64,000 nucleotides of DNA from Curtobacterium caseinilyticum. GTDB taxonomy: Bacteria > Actinomycetota > Actinomycetes > Actinomycetales > Microbacteriaceae. Every line of letters begins with the position of its first letter. Position 1 is the first letter of the stretch. The position numbers and the translations under genes are program-made. The notes beneath the pieces were generated by a model that was given only the letters and a program-made list of their open reading frames with translations, did no database searches and was not told the DNA's origin. Positions 35,886 to 43,831 of the stretch are shown in pieces. The stretch lies in contig NZ_JAUCMN010000001.1 of NCBI RefSeq assembly GCF_030363035.1, positions 372,001-436,000 on the forward strand. Direction: 5' to 3'.

Positions 35886-37325
35886 TCACCACTGCGGCGG
35901 GTGCCGGCGCTCCCACCGCAGCCGGCGCTCGAGCTGCGCCCCGAGCGCGAGCAGCACGCGCTCCCCGCCCGGGCGCCCGATGAGCTGCACGCCCATCGGC
36001 AGGCCGGCGCCGTCCGGGTGCCCCTCGTCGGTGACGCCGACCGGCAGCGTGATCGCGGGCAGCCCCGACACGTTCGCCATCGACGTCCAGGGCGAGTAGG
36101 CGCACTGTCGCCGGAAGTCCTCCTCGGGATCGTCGCCGTACCACCCCAGCGGCCGCGGGGTGAGCGCGAGGGTCGGCGTGAGCACGGCGTCGAAGCGGTC
36201 GAACGCCCCGATCAGCCCGGCGGAGAAGGCGTCCAGCGTCGCCATCGCGTCGAGGACCCGCGTCGCCGTCAGCTGCCCTGCCCGCTCCACCAGCCACGCC
36301 ACGAGCGGGGTGAGCTGCGTCAGGTCGATGCCGGGCACGCGCGGCAGTCCCGCTGCGCCCGACTCCCACGCCACCCGGAACGCGTCGGCGTAGGCAAGCC
36401 GGGGCATCGCGACGTCCTCGACGCCGTGCCCGACCTCCCCGAGGACCCGCACGGCGGTCTCGACTGCGGCCCGCGCGGCGGGGTCGACCACGACGTCCAC
36501 CGCGTCGTCCCACGGTGAACCGTCGAGCAGCCCGACGACGAAGCGTCCCTCGCCCCGGACGGCGGCGGCCGTGAAGGGGCCCTCGCCGACGTCCGGCGTG
36601 ACGAGCGCGTACGGCGACGGCTCGGGCAGCCCGGTCGGTGCCACGAGGGCGTCGAGGAGCATCCCGGCGTCGGCGACGTTCCGGGTGATCGGCCCGGCGA
36701 CGCTCAGTCCGCCGAGGCCCGACCGTCCGGGCATCGACGGCACGCGACCCCGGCTCGGCTTGAGCCCGACGAGTCCGGTCGCGGCGGCCGGGATGCGGAC
36801 CGATCCCCCGCCGTCCGTCCCGACGGCCGCGGGGACCAGTCCCGCGGCGACGGCCACGGCGGTGCCGCTCGACGACCCGCCGGGGGCCCGCGTGGTGTCG
36901 TACGGGTTCCGCGTCGTACCGATCCGGGTCTCCGACGAGGATGACATGCCGAACTCCGGCGAGGTCGTCTTGCCGAGGCTCACCGTGCCCGATGCGGCGA
37001 GCGCCGCCACCAGCGGGTGGTCGACGGTCGCGGGCGTCGCGGGCAGTGCGGCGGAGCCGTGCCGGGTCGGGACCCCGGCTCGGTCGTACAGGTCCTTGTC
37101 GGCGGTCGGCAGGCCCCACAGCGGTCGCGAGGTCGGCACGAGCGATCCGAGGTGTTCCGCCCGTGCCCGCGCGGCGTCGGCGGTGACCGTGACGAACGCG
37201 CCCAGTCGAGGGTCGTGCCGTTCGATGCGTGCGAGGTAGTGCTCGGTCACCTCGAGCGCAGTCGCGTCCCCTCGACGGATCCAGTCCCAGAGTTCCTGCG
37301 CCGAGAGGTGGTGGAGTTCGAACAC
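35886..37325 (-). CDS. Amidase signature family enzyme
   Basis: Hydrolyses carboxamides with a Ser-cisSer-Lys triad; substrate unknown. The lysine is in GLPTADKDLYDRAG near residue 81. The serine-rich core TRAPGGSSSGTAVAVAAGLVP near residue 150 holds one catalytic serine, and TDGGGSVRIPAAATGLVGLKPSRGRV near residue 175 the other. 479 residues. I start at GTG 37325 because TAGGCT lies eight bases upstream; the frame is open further up. It is not next to gatB or gatC, so a glutamyl-tRNA amidotransferase role is unlikely. Confidence 0.92.
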   Translation of the reverse strand: MFELHHLSAQELWDWIRRGDATALEVTEHYLARIERHDPRLGAFVTVTADAARARAEHLGSLVPTSRPLWGLPTADKDLYDRAGVPTRHGSAALPATPATVDHPLVAALAASGTVSLGKTTSPEFGMSSSSETRIGTTRNPYDTTRAPGGSSSGTAVAVAAGLVPAAVGTDGGGSVRIPAAATGLVGLKPSRGRVPSMPGRSGLGGLSVAGPITRNVADAGMLLDALVAPTGLPEPSPYALVTPDVGEGPFTAAAVRGEGRFVVGLLDGSPWDDAVDVVVDPAARAAVETAVRVLGEVGHGVEDVAMPRLAYADAFRVAWESGAAGLPRVPGIDLTQLTPLVAWLVERAGQLTATRVLDAMATLDAFSAGLIGAFDRFDAVLTPTLALTPRPLGWYGDDPEEDFRRQCAYSPWTSMANVSGLPAITLPVGVTDEGHPDGAGLPMGVQLIGRPGGERVLLALGAQLERRLRWERRHPPQW

Positions 37326-37336
37326 GGTCCCCGAGC

Positions 37337-38257
37337 CTAGGCCTGCACGTGCGCGGCGAGCACGTCCCGCACCGTCGTCCAGTCGTGCGGCCCGTACCGG
37401 TCGTTCGCCACGTGGTGCAGCTCGGCCTCGCCGCTGAACATGCTCACGAAGTACTGCATCCCCTGCCACGCCGGGAACGGTTCGTCGTCGTCGGCCTTGG
37501 ACAGGCGCCGGCCCACCCTGGCCATCGCGGAGAGCGTGCCCGCGGTCCCGGCCCACTGCGTGCGGAACCGGGTGCCGGTCAGCTGCGAGAGGGTCTCCGC
37601 GACGCTCCTGGCTGTCACCCGGTCCCCTGCCACCTCGACGACCCGCGGGGCGTCCGGGTCGAGTGCGACGAGTGCGGTCACGCGTGCGGTGTCGTCCTTC
37701 GTGGTGAAGTCGAGCACCTGGTCCGGGGACGACCAGTACAGGACCGTCCGGCGGTCGAAGAGGATCATCGGCGCCTGGCCCGTGAGCATGTCGGTGAAGG
37801 CGCCGTTCAGCACCGAGGTCGCGCGGACCGGTGCCGCGTCGACGGTCGCCGCGAACTCGCGGCGGAGCTCGAAGTTGCGGTTGGTGCCGGGCGTGATCGA
37901 CCGGTAGTCGGCGGAGTAGTCCGAGGGCACGAAACGTGGGACACCGGCGTCGACCGCCGCCCGGAGCAGGGCGGTCTGTGCGTCGACGATCACGGAGCGG
38001 GTGCCGCTCAGCACGGAGACGACGACGTCGACCCCGGCGAGCGCCGTCACGAGTGCGTCGTGGTCGTCGTAGGCGGCGCTGACGACGGACACCCGGTCGG
38101 ACACCGCTGCGAGCCGGTCGGCGGCTGGCGAGGAGCCGGAGCGCGTCAGGGCGACGACGTGGACGTCGTGCGCATCGTGGGCGGGGTCGAGGAGCGCGCG
38201 GACGATGCGCGCGCCGAGGTCTCCGGTGGCGCCGGCGACGAGGACGGTGGTGGTCAT
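37337..38257 (-). CDS. NmrA-like NAD(P)-binding protein
   Basis: Atypical short-chain dehydrogenase of the NmrA/isoflavone-reductase class, 306 residues. N-terminal Rossmann motif VLVAGATGDLGARIVRALLD, then LAGVDVVVSVLSG and RFVPSDYSADYR. No classical YxxxK pair is evident, so it may sense cofactor rather than act as an enzyme. The ATG at 38257 is preceded by TAGCGT, and that start region is repeated exactly, in mirror orientation, before the divergent CPBP gene. Confidence 0.85.
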   Translation of the reverse strand: MTTTVLVAGATGDLGARIVRALLDPAHDAHDVHVVALTRSGSSPAADRLAAVSDRVSVVSAAYDDHDALVTALAGVDVVVSVLSGTRSVIVDAQTALLRAAVDAGVPRFVPSDYSADYRSITPGTNRNFELRREFAATVDAAPVRATSVLNGAFTDMLTGQAPMILFDRRTVLYWSSPDQVLDFTTKDDTARVTALVALDPDAPRVVEVAGDRVTARSVAETLSQLTGTRFRTQWAGTAGTLSAMARVGRRLSKADDDEPFPAWQGMQYFVSMFSGEAELHHVANDRYGPHDWTTVRDVLAAHVQA

Positions 38258-38382
38258 GACGTCGACGCTACGCACGACGGGCGGGGTCGGGTCCGGCTTG
38301 CATCCTTCGGTGGAACTCCCGGTGGTGCGTCCCTCCGCCGGTCGTCCCGGGTCGCAGACGTTCCTAGCGTCGACGTCATGAC
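38253..38382. promoter_or_regulatory. Mirrored leaderless promoters: perfect 18-bp inverted repeat
   Basis: GTCATGACGTCGACGCTA at 38253-38270 and its exact reverse complement at 38365-38382 carry the -10 box (TAGCGT), a SalI-like GTCGAC core and the ATG of the NmrA and CPBP genes respectively. The two genes diverge from a shared 120-bp gap. The identity over promoter and start codon suggests common control. Confidence 0.7.
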
Positions 38383-39349
38383 GAACACCACCGAAGTCCG
38401 GCCCGGCGCCGGCACCGTCGCACCCGAGCGGACGGGGGTCCGAGGCCTCGTCTCCCGCCACCCGCTCGCCTCCTTCGCCACCCTGGCACTCGGCCTCAGC
38501 TGGCTCGCCTGGGTGCCCTACATCCTCAGTCCGCACGGCCTGGGCGTCTGGGACCTGCACTTCCCGGAGTTCCTCGGCTCTGCGCAGTTCACCGGCGTCC
38601 TGCCCGGGGCGCTCCTCGGCCCGCTCGGCGGCGCCTTCGTCGTGACGGCGCTGGCCGACGGTCGGCCGGGCCTGCGCCGCTGGGTCGGGCGCCTCTGGCG
38701 CTGGCGGGTGTCCTGGTACTGGTACGCGCTGGCCCTGGTCGGCGTCCCGGCGCTCATCGTCCTGACGGGTCTGCCGTTCTCGGGCGGGAACGTCCAGGCG
38801 CCGACCGCCCTCGCCCTGCTCGCCCTCGTGCCGGGGCTCGTGGTGCAGCTGTTCACCACCGGCCTGTCGGAGGAGCCCGGCTGGCGTGACTTCGCCCTCC
38901 CCCGGCTGCAGGACCGCTTCGGCCCGCTCGGCGCGGCGGCGGTGCTCGGCCCGCTGTGGGCGCTGTGGCACATGCCGCTGTACCTGTCCGACTGGGGCGG
39001 GTGGCCGGACGCGCACTGGTCGGAACCGGTCGTCTTCGCCCTGTTCACGATCACCTTCAACGTCGTGATGACCTGGGTCTTCAACCGGACCGGTGAGAGC
39101 CTGCCGGTCGCACTCCTGCTGCACGTCGGCGTGAACAACACCATCTCGACCCTGTGGGCCGACATGTACCCGGGCATGACCGCGGGCACCATGATGCACG
39201 GGCTCGCGATCGTGTCGACGGTGGCCGCCGCCGTCCTGCTGGTCGCCACCCGGGGTCGGCTCGGCTACGACCGTCGGCCGGGAGGCGCGGATCGCCTCCC
39301 GACCTCGGCCTCCGCCCGCCTCGTAGGATCGAACGATGGCACCCGCTGA
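38378..39349 (+). CDS. CPBP-family intramembrane glutamic endopeptidase
   Basis: Membrane protein of the CAAX-protease/bacteriocin-processing (Abi) family, 323 residues, about eight hydrophobic segments. The three motifs are present: LSEEPGWRDFALPRL near residue 167 (EExxxR), LWALWHMPLYL near residue 198 (FxxxH-type) and LLHVGVNNTIST near residue 250 (HxxxN). Role unknown; such proteins process peptides or confer self-immunity in other bacteria. The ATG lies seven bases after TAGCGT. Its 3' end overlaps the histidine-kinase gene by 14 bp and contains a small GGGAGGCG hairpin (39279-39301). Confidence 0.88.
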   Translation: MTNTTEVRPGAGTVAPERTGVRGLVSRHPLASFATLALGLSWLAWVPYILSPHGLGVWDLHFPEFLGSAQFTGVLPGALLGPLGGAFVVTALADGRPGLRRWVGRLWRWRVSWYWYALALVGVPALIVLTGLPFSGGNVQAPTALALLALVPGLVVQLFTTGLSEEPGWRDFALPRLQDRFGPLGAAAVLGPLWALWHMPLYLSDWGGWPDAHWSEPVVFALFTITFNVVMTWVFNRTGESLPVALLLHVGVNNTISTLWADMYPGMTAGTMMHGLAIVSTVAAAVLLVATRGRLGYDRRPGGADRLPTSASARLVGSNDGTR

Positions 39350-40691
39350 AGCGAGTGCGGCTCGCGTCGCCGCCGACCCCCGCTCCGTGCGGGAGATCGA
39401 CGGCGACCGCCGCACGCGCCGCACCGACGTCCTGGTCGCGGTCGCCACCGCGGTCGTCTCGCTCGGTCTGTTGCTCGGGCTGCCGTACCTCGACGAGATC
39501 GACCCGGACACGGTCGGTCCGCACCTCGACGCCCCGACGGTCGGCGGTGCGGCCTGGCTGCTCCTCGCGCTCGGGCTGCTCGTGCAGTCAGCGGTCCTGC
39601 TCCCGGCGCGGCGGGCGCCCCGGATCGTCCTCGTGGCGGTCGCCGCGGTGCCGGTCATCGTGGTGACCGCCACCCGCGACAGCAGCGACCTGTTCGGCCT
39701 GACGGCGCTCCCGGTCGTGGTCGCCGTCGTCCTCGCAGCCGTGCGGGTACCGATCGGACGGCTCTGGCCGGCTCTGGTCGTCGCGGCGGGACTCGTGGCG
39801 ACGGGCACCGCGGCGAACTGGATCCTCCTCACCGGGGCGCTGTCCGGCCGGCCCGTGTCGGCCGCGCTGCTCGACGCCGCGCCGCAGGGTGTCACGCAGG
39901 CCATCGGCGCCGTGGGCCTCCCCCTCGTCGTGGCCCTCGTCGTCCGCGCCCGTCTCGACGTGCGTGCGGCACGCGAGGCGGAGGTCGCCGCCCGGACCGC
40001 CGAGGCCTCGGCCACGGTCCGCGAGCAGGACGCCCGCGTCGATGCCGCGGTATCGCGCGAACGGTCGGCGATGGCCCGTGAGCTGCACGACATCGCCGCG
40101 CACCACCTGTCCGGCATCGCCCTGATGTCGGCGGTGATCGACCGGCAGATCGACACCGACCCGGCCGCCGCGCACGAGGGCGTCCGTCAGGTGCGGGAGC
40201 AGAGCACGGCCGTCCTCGAGGACCTCCGTCGGCTGGTCGGCCTGCTCCGGGACGACGCGCCCGCCGAGCGGGCCGTGGAGACGATCGCCGGGGTGGTCGA
40301 CCTGGTGGAGCGGGCCCGGTACCGGTCGGACGTGCGACTCGAGGTCCTGCCCGGCGACCGACCGCTCGCCGAGGGCGTCGGTCCCCTGGCGCAGCTCGCC
40401 GCCTACCGGACCGCACAGGAGGCGCTGGCGAACGCCGCGTTGCACGCACCCGGAGCCGTCGTGACGGTGACCGTGGACGACCGCGGGGCCGAGCAGTTGA
40501 CGCTCCGCATCGAGAACGAGGCGCCCACCGCACCGGTCCCGGGGAGCACGGCAGCAGGCGGGAACGGGCTGCGCGGCATGCGTGAGCGGGCGGACCTGGT
40601 GGGGGCGCGCCTCCAGACCGGTCCGACGGCGACGGGAGGCTGGTCGGTGACGCTGGAGCTGACGCGCGAGTCGACGGAGGTCACCCCGTGA
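39336..40691 (+). CDS. Sensor histidine kinase, NarL/DesK class
   Basis: 451 residues. N-terminal half has six membrane helices (about residues 30-205) and no large sensor domain. A short coiled coil leads to the HisKA_3 dimerisation domain, RSAMARELHDIAAHHLSGIALM near residue 245 with the phosphorylated histidine. The ATP-binding domain has the N-box AAYRTAQEALANAALHAPGA near residue 355 and GNGLRGMRERADLVGA near residue 409. ATG with TAGGAT six bases upstream. Pairs with the next gene by a GTGA overlap. Confidence 0.94.
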   Translation: MAPAEASAARVAADPRSVREIDGDRRTRRTDVLVAVATAVVSLGLLLGLPYLDEIDPDTVGPHLDAPTVGGAAWLLLALGLLVQSAVLLPARRAPRIVLVAVAAVPVIVVTATRDSSDLFGLTALPVVVAVVLAAVRVPIGRLWPALVVAAGLVATGTAANWILLTGALSGRPVSAALLDAAPQGVTQAIGAVGLPLVVALVVRARLDVRAAREAEVAARTAEASATVREQDARVDAAVSRERSAMARELHDIAAHHLSGIALMSAVIDRQIDTDPAAAHEGVRQVREQSTAVLEDLRRLVGLLRDDAPAERAVETIAGVVDLVERARYRSDVRLEVLPGDRPLAEGVGPLAQLAAYRTAQEALANAALHAPGAVVTVTVDDRGAEQLTLRIENEAPTAPVPGSTAAGGNGLRGMRERADLVGARLQTGPTATGGWSVTLELTRESTEVTP

Positions 40692-41356
40692 TCCGGGTCC
40701 TGGTGGCGGACGACCAACCGCTCGTGCGGGCCGGGGTGTCGGCGCTGCTCGCGGCGGAGCCCGACGTCGAGGTCGTCGGCGTCGCGGCCGACGGCGGCGA
40801 GGCCCTCAGGCTCGCGCGGCGCACCCGGCCGGACGTGGCGGTGCTCGACATCCGGATGCCGGTGAGGAACGGCATCGAGGTCGCGCGGGAGCTCTGCGCC
40901 CCCGGTGCCGACCCCGCCGTGCCGGTGTTGATGCTGACGACGTTCGACCTCGACGACCTGGTGTTCGGGGCGCTCGAGGCGGGCGCGTCCGGGTTCCTGC
41001 TCAAGGACGCCGAGCCGGACGTGATCGTCGACGCCGTGCGGCAGGTCGCCGCGGGCAACGGCACGATCGACCAGACCCTCACGCGGCGGGTGCTGCGCGA
41101 GTTCGTGTCGCGGCGGAGCCTGCAGCCGGTGACGGGCGGCCGGGCCTCGGAGCTGCTGACCGCTCGGGAACGGGACGTGCTGCTGCTCCTGGCGCAGGGG
41201 ATGTCGAACGAGGAGATCGCGGCGGAGCTCGTGGTCGAGGTGTCCACGGTGAAGTCGCACCTGGCGCGGATGCTCCCGAAGCTCGGGGTCCGATCGCGCC
41301 TGCAGGCCGTGGTCTGGGCGTACCAGAACCGCGTCGTGGCGGTCCCCGAGGGGTAG
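40688..41356 (+). CDS. NarL/FixJ-family response regulator
   Basis: 222 residues. Receiver domain residues 1-120: acidic pair VADDQP near residue 7, phospho-acceptor aspartate in VAVLDIRMP near residue 54, Thr in MLTTFD, Lys in FLLKDAEP. C-terminal LuxR-type helix-turn-helix: LTARERDVLLLLAQGMSNEEIAAELVVEVSTVKSHLARMLPKLGVRSR, residues 153-205. GTG start overlapping the kinase stop. Target genes unknown; the neighbouring mirrored promoters are candidates. Confidence 0.95.
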   Translation: MIRVLVADDQPLVRAGVSALLAAEPDVEVVGVAADGGEALRLARRTRPDVAVLDIRMPVRNGIEVARELCAPGADPAVPVLMLTTFDLDDLVFGALEAGASGFLLKDAEPDVIVDAVRQVAAGNGTIDQTLTRRVLREFVSRRSLQPVTGGRASELLTARERDVLLLLAQGMSNEEIAAELVVEVSTVKSHLARMLPKLGVRSRLQAVVWAYQNRVVAVPEG

Positions 41357-41364
41357 CCGCCCGA

Positions 41365-41516
41365 CGTACCCGGCCCTTCCGCGCGTACCTGGCCCTTCCA
41401 GGCGTACCTGGCCCTTCCGCGCGTACCTGGCCCTTCCAGGCGTACCCGGCCCTTCCGCGCGTACCTGGCCCTTCCAGGCGTACCTGGCCCTTCCAGGCGT
41501 ACCTGGTCTTCCTGTT
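41365..41516. repeat. 19-bp tandem array, seven units plus one degenerate
   Basis: Unit CGTACCTGGCCCTTCCAGG, seven copies from 41365 to 41497 and a diverged eighth to 41516. Units come in two forms, ending in CAGG or CGCG; the first alternates with the second for most of the array. The CAGG form folds as CCTGG-CCCTT-CCAGG. An inverted fragment (CCAGGTACG) follows. It fills most of the 224-bp gap between the response regulator and the carbamoyltransferase-like gene, with no spacers. Confidence 0.92.
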
Positions 41517-41580
41517 CCACCAGGTACGCCCGGTTCCACTTGGCATCGCATCTGCTGTGGGAAGGAACGGGCGCGCAACG

Positions 41581-42396
41581 TCAGGCGAGGCAGTGTGCGA
41601 GGACCGCCTGCTGCACCGGCAGCAGCGCCCGTTTCGCGCCGTGCCCCACGAAGGCCGAGCTCGCGAGGGCATCGGCGGTCACCTCACGCCCGCGGACGAA
41701 CGGCGGACACGGGGCGAAGCGGACCCCGGCGGGAGCGAGTGCCAGGACGTCGACGGTGACCCGGTAGGGCTCGAGCGCAGCGGCGTGCCGACCGGGGCCG
41801 TCGGTCACGACGACGTCCGCGTCGGCCACCGCCCCGGCCAGGTCGTCCCTCCACCGCACGCCGGGCGCCGCCAGCCCCTCGGGGCAGCACTGGAGCAGGT
41901 CGAAGCCGAACAGCCGTGATGCCTCGGCCCACGCACGCGCGATGTTGCCGTCCGCGCCGACGAACCGCACCCGGAGCGACCCGACGTCGTGCCCACGTGT
42001 CAGTGCCCAGACATCCGCCAGCACCTCGCACGGGTGGTTCTCGCTCGTCATCGCGTTCACGACCGGCGCCGCGTCCACGGCCGCGAGCGCCTCGAGCACG
42101 GACAGCTCCGGATGTCTGACGACGAGCACGTCGACGAACTCCGCGAGGTACCGGGCGACGTCCTCGTGCGCCTCGTCCTTGTCGAGGGACTCCGGTGGGA
42201 ACACGATCGGCTGGAGACCGGCGAGCGCCGCGCCCCGCTCGAAGGACGCCCTCGTGCGCAGGCTGGCCGCGGGGAAGAACATCGCCGCGGCACCGTCCAG
42301 CACCGGGCCGGTCCCCTGCTCGTACTCGCGGGCGAGTCCGAAGACGGCGTCGGTGTCGTCGGTGGTCCAGTCGTCGAGTCGCAGGAGGTGGCGCAC
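41581..42396 (-). CDS. Ornithine/aspartate carbamoyltransferase homologue with altered active site
   Basis: 271 residues, shorter than ornithine carbamoyltransferase (about 310). The carbamoyl-phosphate loop, normally STRTR, reads SLRTRASFE near residue 45. HPCQ reads ENHPCEVLAD near residue 121. The ornithine-binding SMG motif is replaced by VVTDGPGRHA near residue 199, and HCLP by RFAPCPPF near residue 229. So the fold is clear but substrate use is not; it is probably not the biosynthetic ArgF. GTG start with TAGCGT six bases upstream. No arg genes nearby; the three genes upstream on the same strand are a HAD protein and a flavodoxin-fold reductase. Confidence 0.78.
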   Translation of the reverse strand: MRHLLRLDDWTTDDTDAVFGLAREYEQGTGPVLDGAAAMFFPAASLRTRASFERGAALAGLQPIVFPPESLDKDEAHEDVARYLAEFVDVLVVRHPELSVLEALAAVDAAPVVNAMTSENHPCEVLADVWALTRGHDVGSLRVRFVGADGNIARAWAEASRLFGFDLLQCCPEGLAAPGVRWRDDLAGAVADADVVVTDGPGRHAAALEPYRVTVDVLALAPAGVRFAPCPPFVRGREVTADALASSAFVGHGAKRALLPVQQAVLAHCLA

Positions 42397-42416
42397 GTCG
42401 TCACGCTAGGGGGCGG

Positions 42417-43118
42417 TCACCGCGGATCGCTGCCCGACTCCCCGTGCAGGGCAGAGAGCACGAGGGACCGGACGCCGCCGTCGCCGTCGCGTGCCGGATC
42501 GACCAGGACCGCGCGCATCCCCGCAGCTCGTGCCCCGTCGACGTCACGGTGCGGGTCATCGCCGACGAACAGGCACACTCCAGTCGGGACACCGAGCTCG
42601 TCGGCGACCCGCTCGAACGCACGTCGGTCCGGCTTGGTCGCCCCGATCCGCTCGGACGTGCACACGACGTCGACGAGGTCCGCGAGCCCCGTGGTGACGA
42701 GCTTGTCGCGCTGCTGCTCCTCGGTCCCGTTCGTCAGGACACCGATCGCCCTGCCGGAGTCCCGGATCTCCCGCAGGAGCGCCGCGCTCCCCACGAACGG
42801 ACGCCAGGCAGCGCGGTAGGCGGCGAGGTAGCGACCGAACAGCAGGTCGAGCTCACGCAGATCGCGCGGTGGCCGGATCCCTGCGACAGGCAGGACCTCG
42901 ACGAGCCGGGCCCGACGCTGCTCGGCGAAGTCGACCTCCCCGCGGCGCCACCGTTCCAAGTGCCGCTCCTCTGCCTCGGCCCAGGTGTCGAGCAGGGCGG
43001 GGGTCGCAGCGACGCCGACCTGGCGGAGGAAGTCCTCCACGGCATGAGCGCTCGCGCCTGCGTGGTCGATCAGGGTGCCGTCCAGGTCGAAGACCACGGC
43101 ACGGACGCCGTTGGTCAT
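42417..43118 (-). CDS. HAD-superfamily hydrolase, subfamily IA
   Basis: 233 residues. Motif I VVFDLDGTLIDH near residue 10, motif II VLTNGTEEQQ near residue 125, motif III lysine in GATKPDRRAF near residue 154, motif IV FVGDDPHRDVDGA near residue 178. The helical cap lies between motifs I and II. Substrate unknown. Its ATG overlaps the stop of the upstream reductase gene (ATGA), so they are co-translated. Confidence 0.88.
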   Translation of the reverse strand: MTNGVRAVVFDLDGTLIDHAGASAHAVEDFLRQVGVAATPALLDTWAEAEERHLERWRRGEVDFAEQRRARLVEVLPVAGIRPPRDLRELDLLFGRYLAAYRAAWRPFVGSAALLREIRDSGRAIGVLTNGTEEQQRDKLVTTGLADLVDVVCTSERIGATKPDRRAFERVADELGVPTGVCLFVGDDPHRDVDGARAAGMRAVLVDPARDGDGGVRSLVLSALHGESGSDPR

Positions 43119-43711
43119 CCCGGCACCGCGGCGACGACCCGCTCGACCGCCGTCACCACGGCCCGCTCGCGCACGGCGGGGTCCTCGTGCTCGGACTCGT
43201 GCACGAAGGCCGTCGTCCCGCGCACCGCGCCGCAGAAGTCCACCACGCCGTGCTCGAGCTGCGTCCGGAGTGCCTGCTCGTACCCGTGCCGCTCGTACAC
43301 CCCGGCATCGTCGCCGGCGATCGGCAGGAGGTGCACCGTGAGGCGCCCGAGTCGCCGGTCGATGCACCCGTCCTCCCCCACGCCGAACGCCCACCCGTTC
43401 ACGAAGACCCGGTCGAGCCACCCCTTGAGCAGCGCGGGCACCGACCACCACCAGACCGGGAACACGAGCACGACGTGGTCGGCCCGGTCGAGCCGGTCCT
43501 GCTCGGCGGCGACGTCGGGCGCCGGGTCGGTGCCGGTCCGGTAGGTGTGCCGGTCGGCCGCGGTGAAGCGGGGGTCGAAGCCCTCGGCGGCGAGGTCCGC
43601 GACCGTCACCGGGCCCGCGCCGGCGGCGTCGAGCGCCGCCTCGAGGCGGTGGGCGACGGCGAGCGTCAGCGAGTCGGGGTCCGGGTGGGCGGTCACGATG
43701 AGCGTCGACAC
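43115..43711 (-). CDS. Flavodoxin-fold NAD(P)H oxidoreductase (quinone reductase-like)
   Basis: 198 residues, NAD(P)H dehydrogenase (quinone)/MdaB-like fold. IVTAHPDPDSLTLAVAHRLE binds the FMN phosphate; VVLVFPVWWWSVPALLKGWLDRVFVNGWAFG near residue 80 is the family's flavin and substrate region. Probably FMN- or FAD-dependent two-electron reduction of quinones or nitro compounds. GTG start with CAGGAT six bases upstream. First gene of a unit with the HAD protein. Confidence 0.88.
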   Translation of the reverse strand: MSTLIVTAHPDPDSLTLAVAHRLEAALDAAGAGPVTVADLAAEGFDPRFTAADRHTYRTGTDPAPDVAAEQDRLDRADHVVLVFPVWWWSVPALLKGWLDRVFVNGWAFGVGEDGCIDRRLGRLTVHLLPIAGDDAGVYERHGYEQALRTQLEHGVVDFCGAVRGTTAFVHESEHEDPAVRERAVVTAVERVVAAVPG

Positions 43712-43749
43712 GGCTCGATCCTGCCAGCAGCGGGTGCACGGAAGCCCCG

Positions 43750-43795
43750 CCGGACGGGAGGCACGGTGCGGGCCGGCACCGTGCCTCCCGTCCGG
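43750..43795. terminator. Perfect 20-bp hairpin, GGACGGGAGGC family
   Basis: Arms 43750-43769 and 43776-43795 are exact reverse complements (left arm begins CCGGACGGGAGGCACGG) around 6 bases. It sits between the divergent starts of the reductase (43711) and the ABC-F gene (43832), so it is not at a 3' end here, which argues that the element does more than terminate. Confidence 0.8.
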
Positions 43796-43831
43796 CCCCG
43801 AGCCCCGACCAGGGCGTGGGACGATTGCCGG

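Noticed and set aside
35886..37325. gatA (glutamyl-tRNA amidotransferase subunit A)
   Set aside because: No gatB or gatC adjacent and the sequence fits the general amidase family.
41365..41516. CRISPR-like array
   Set aside because: Units are directly adjacent with no spacers and no cas genes are present.
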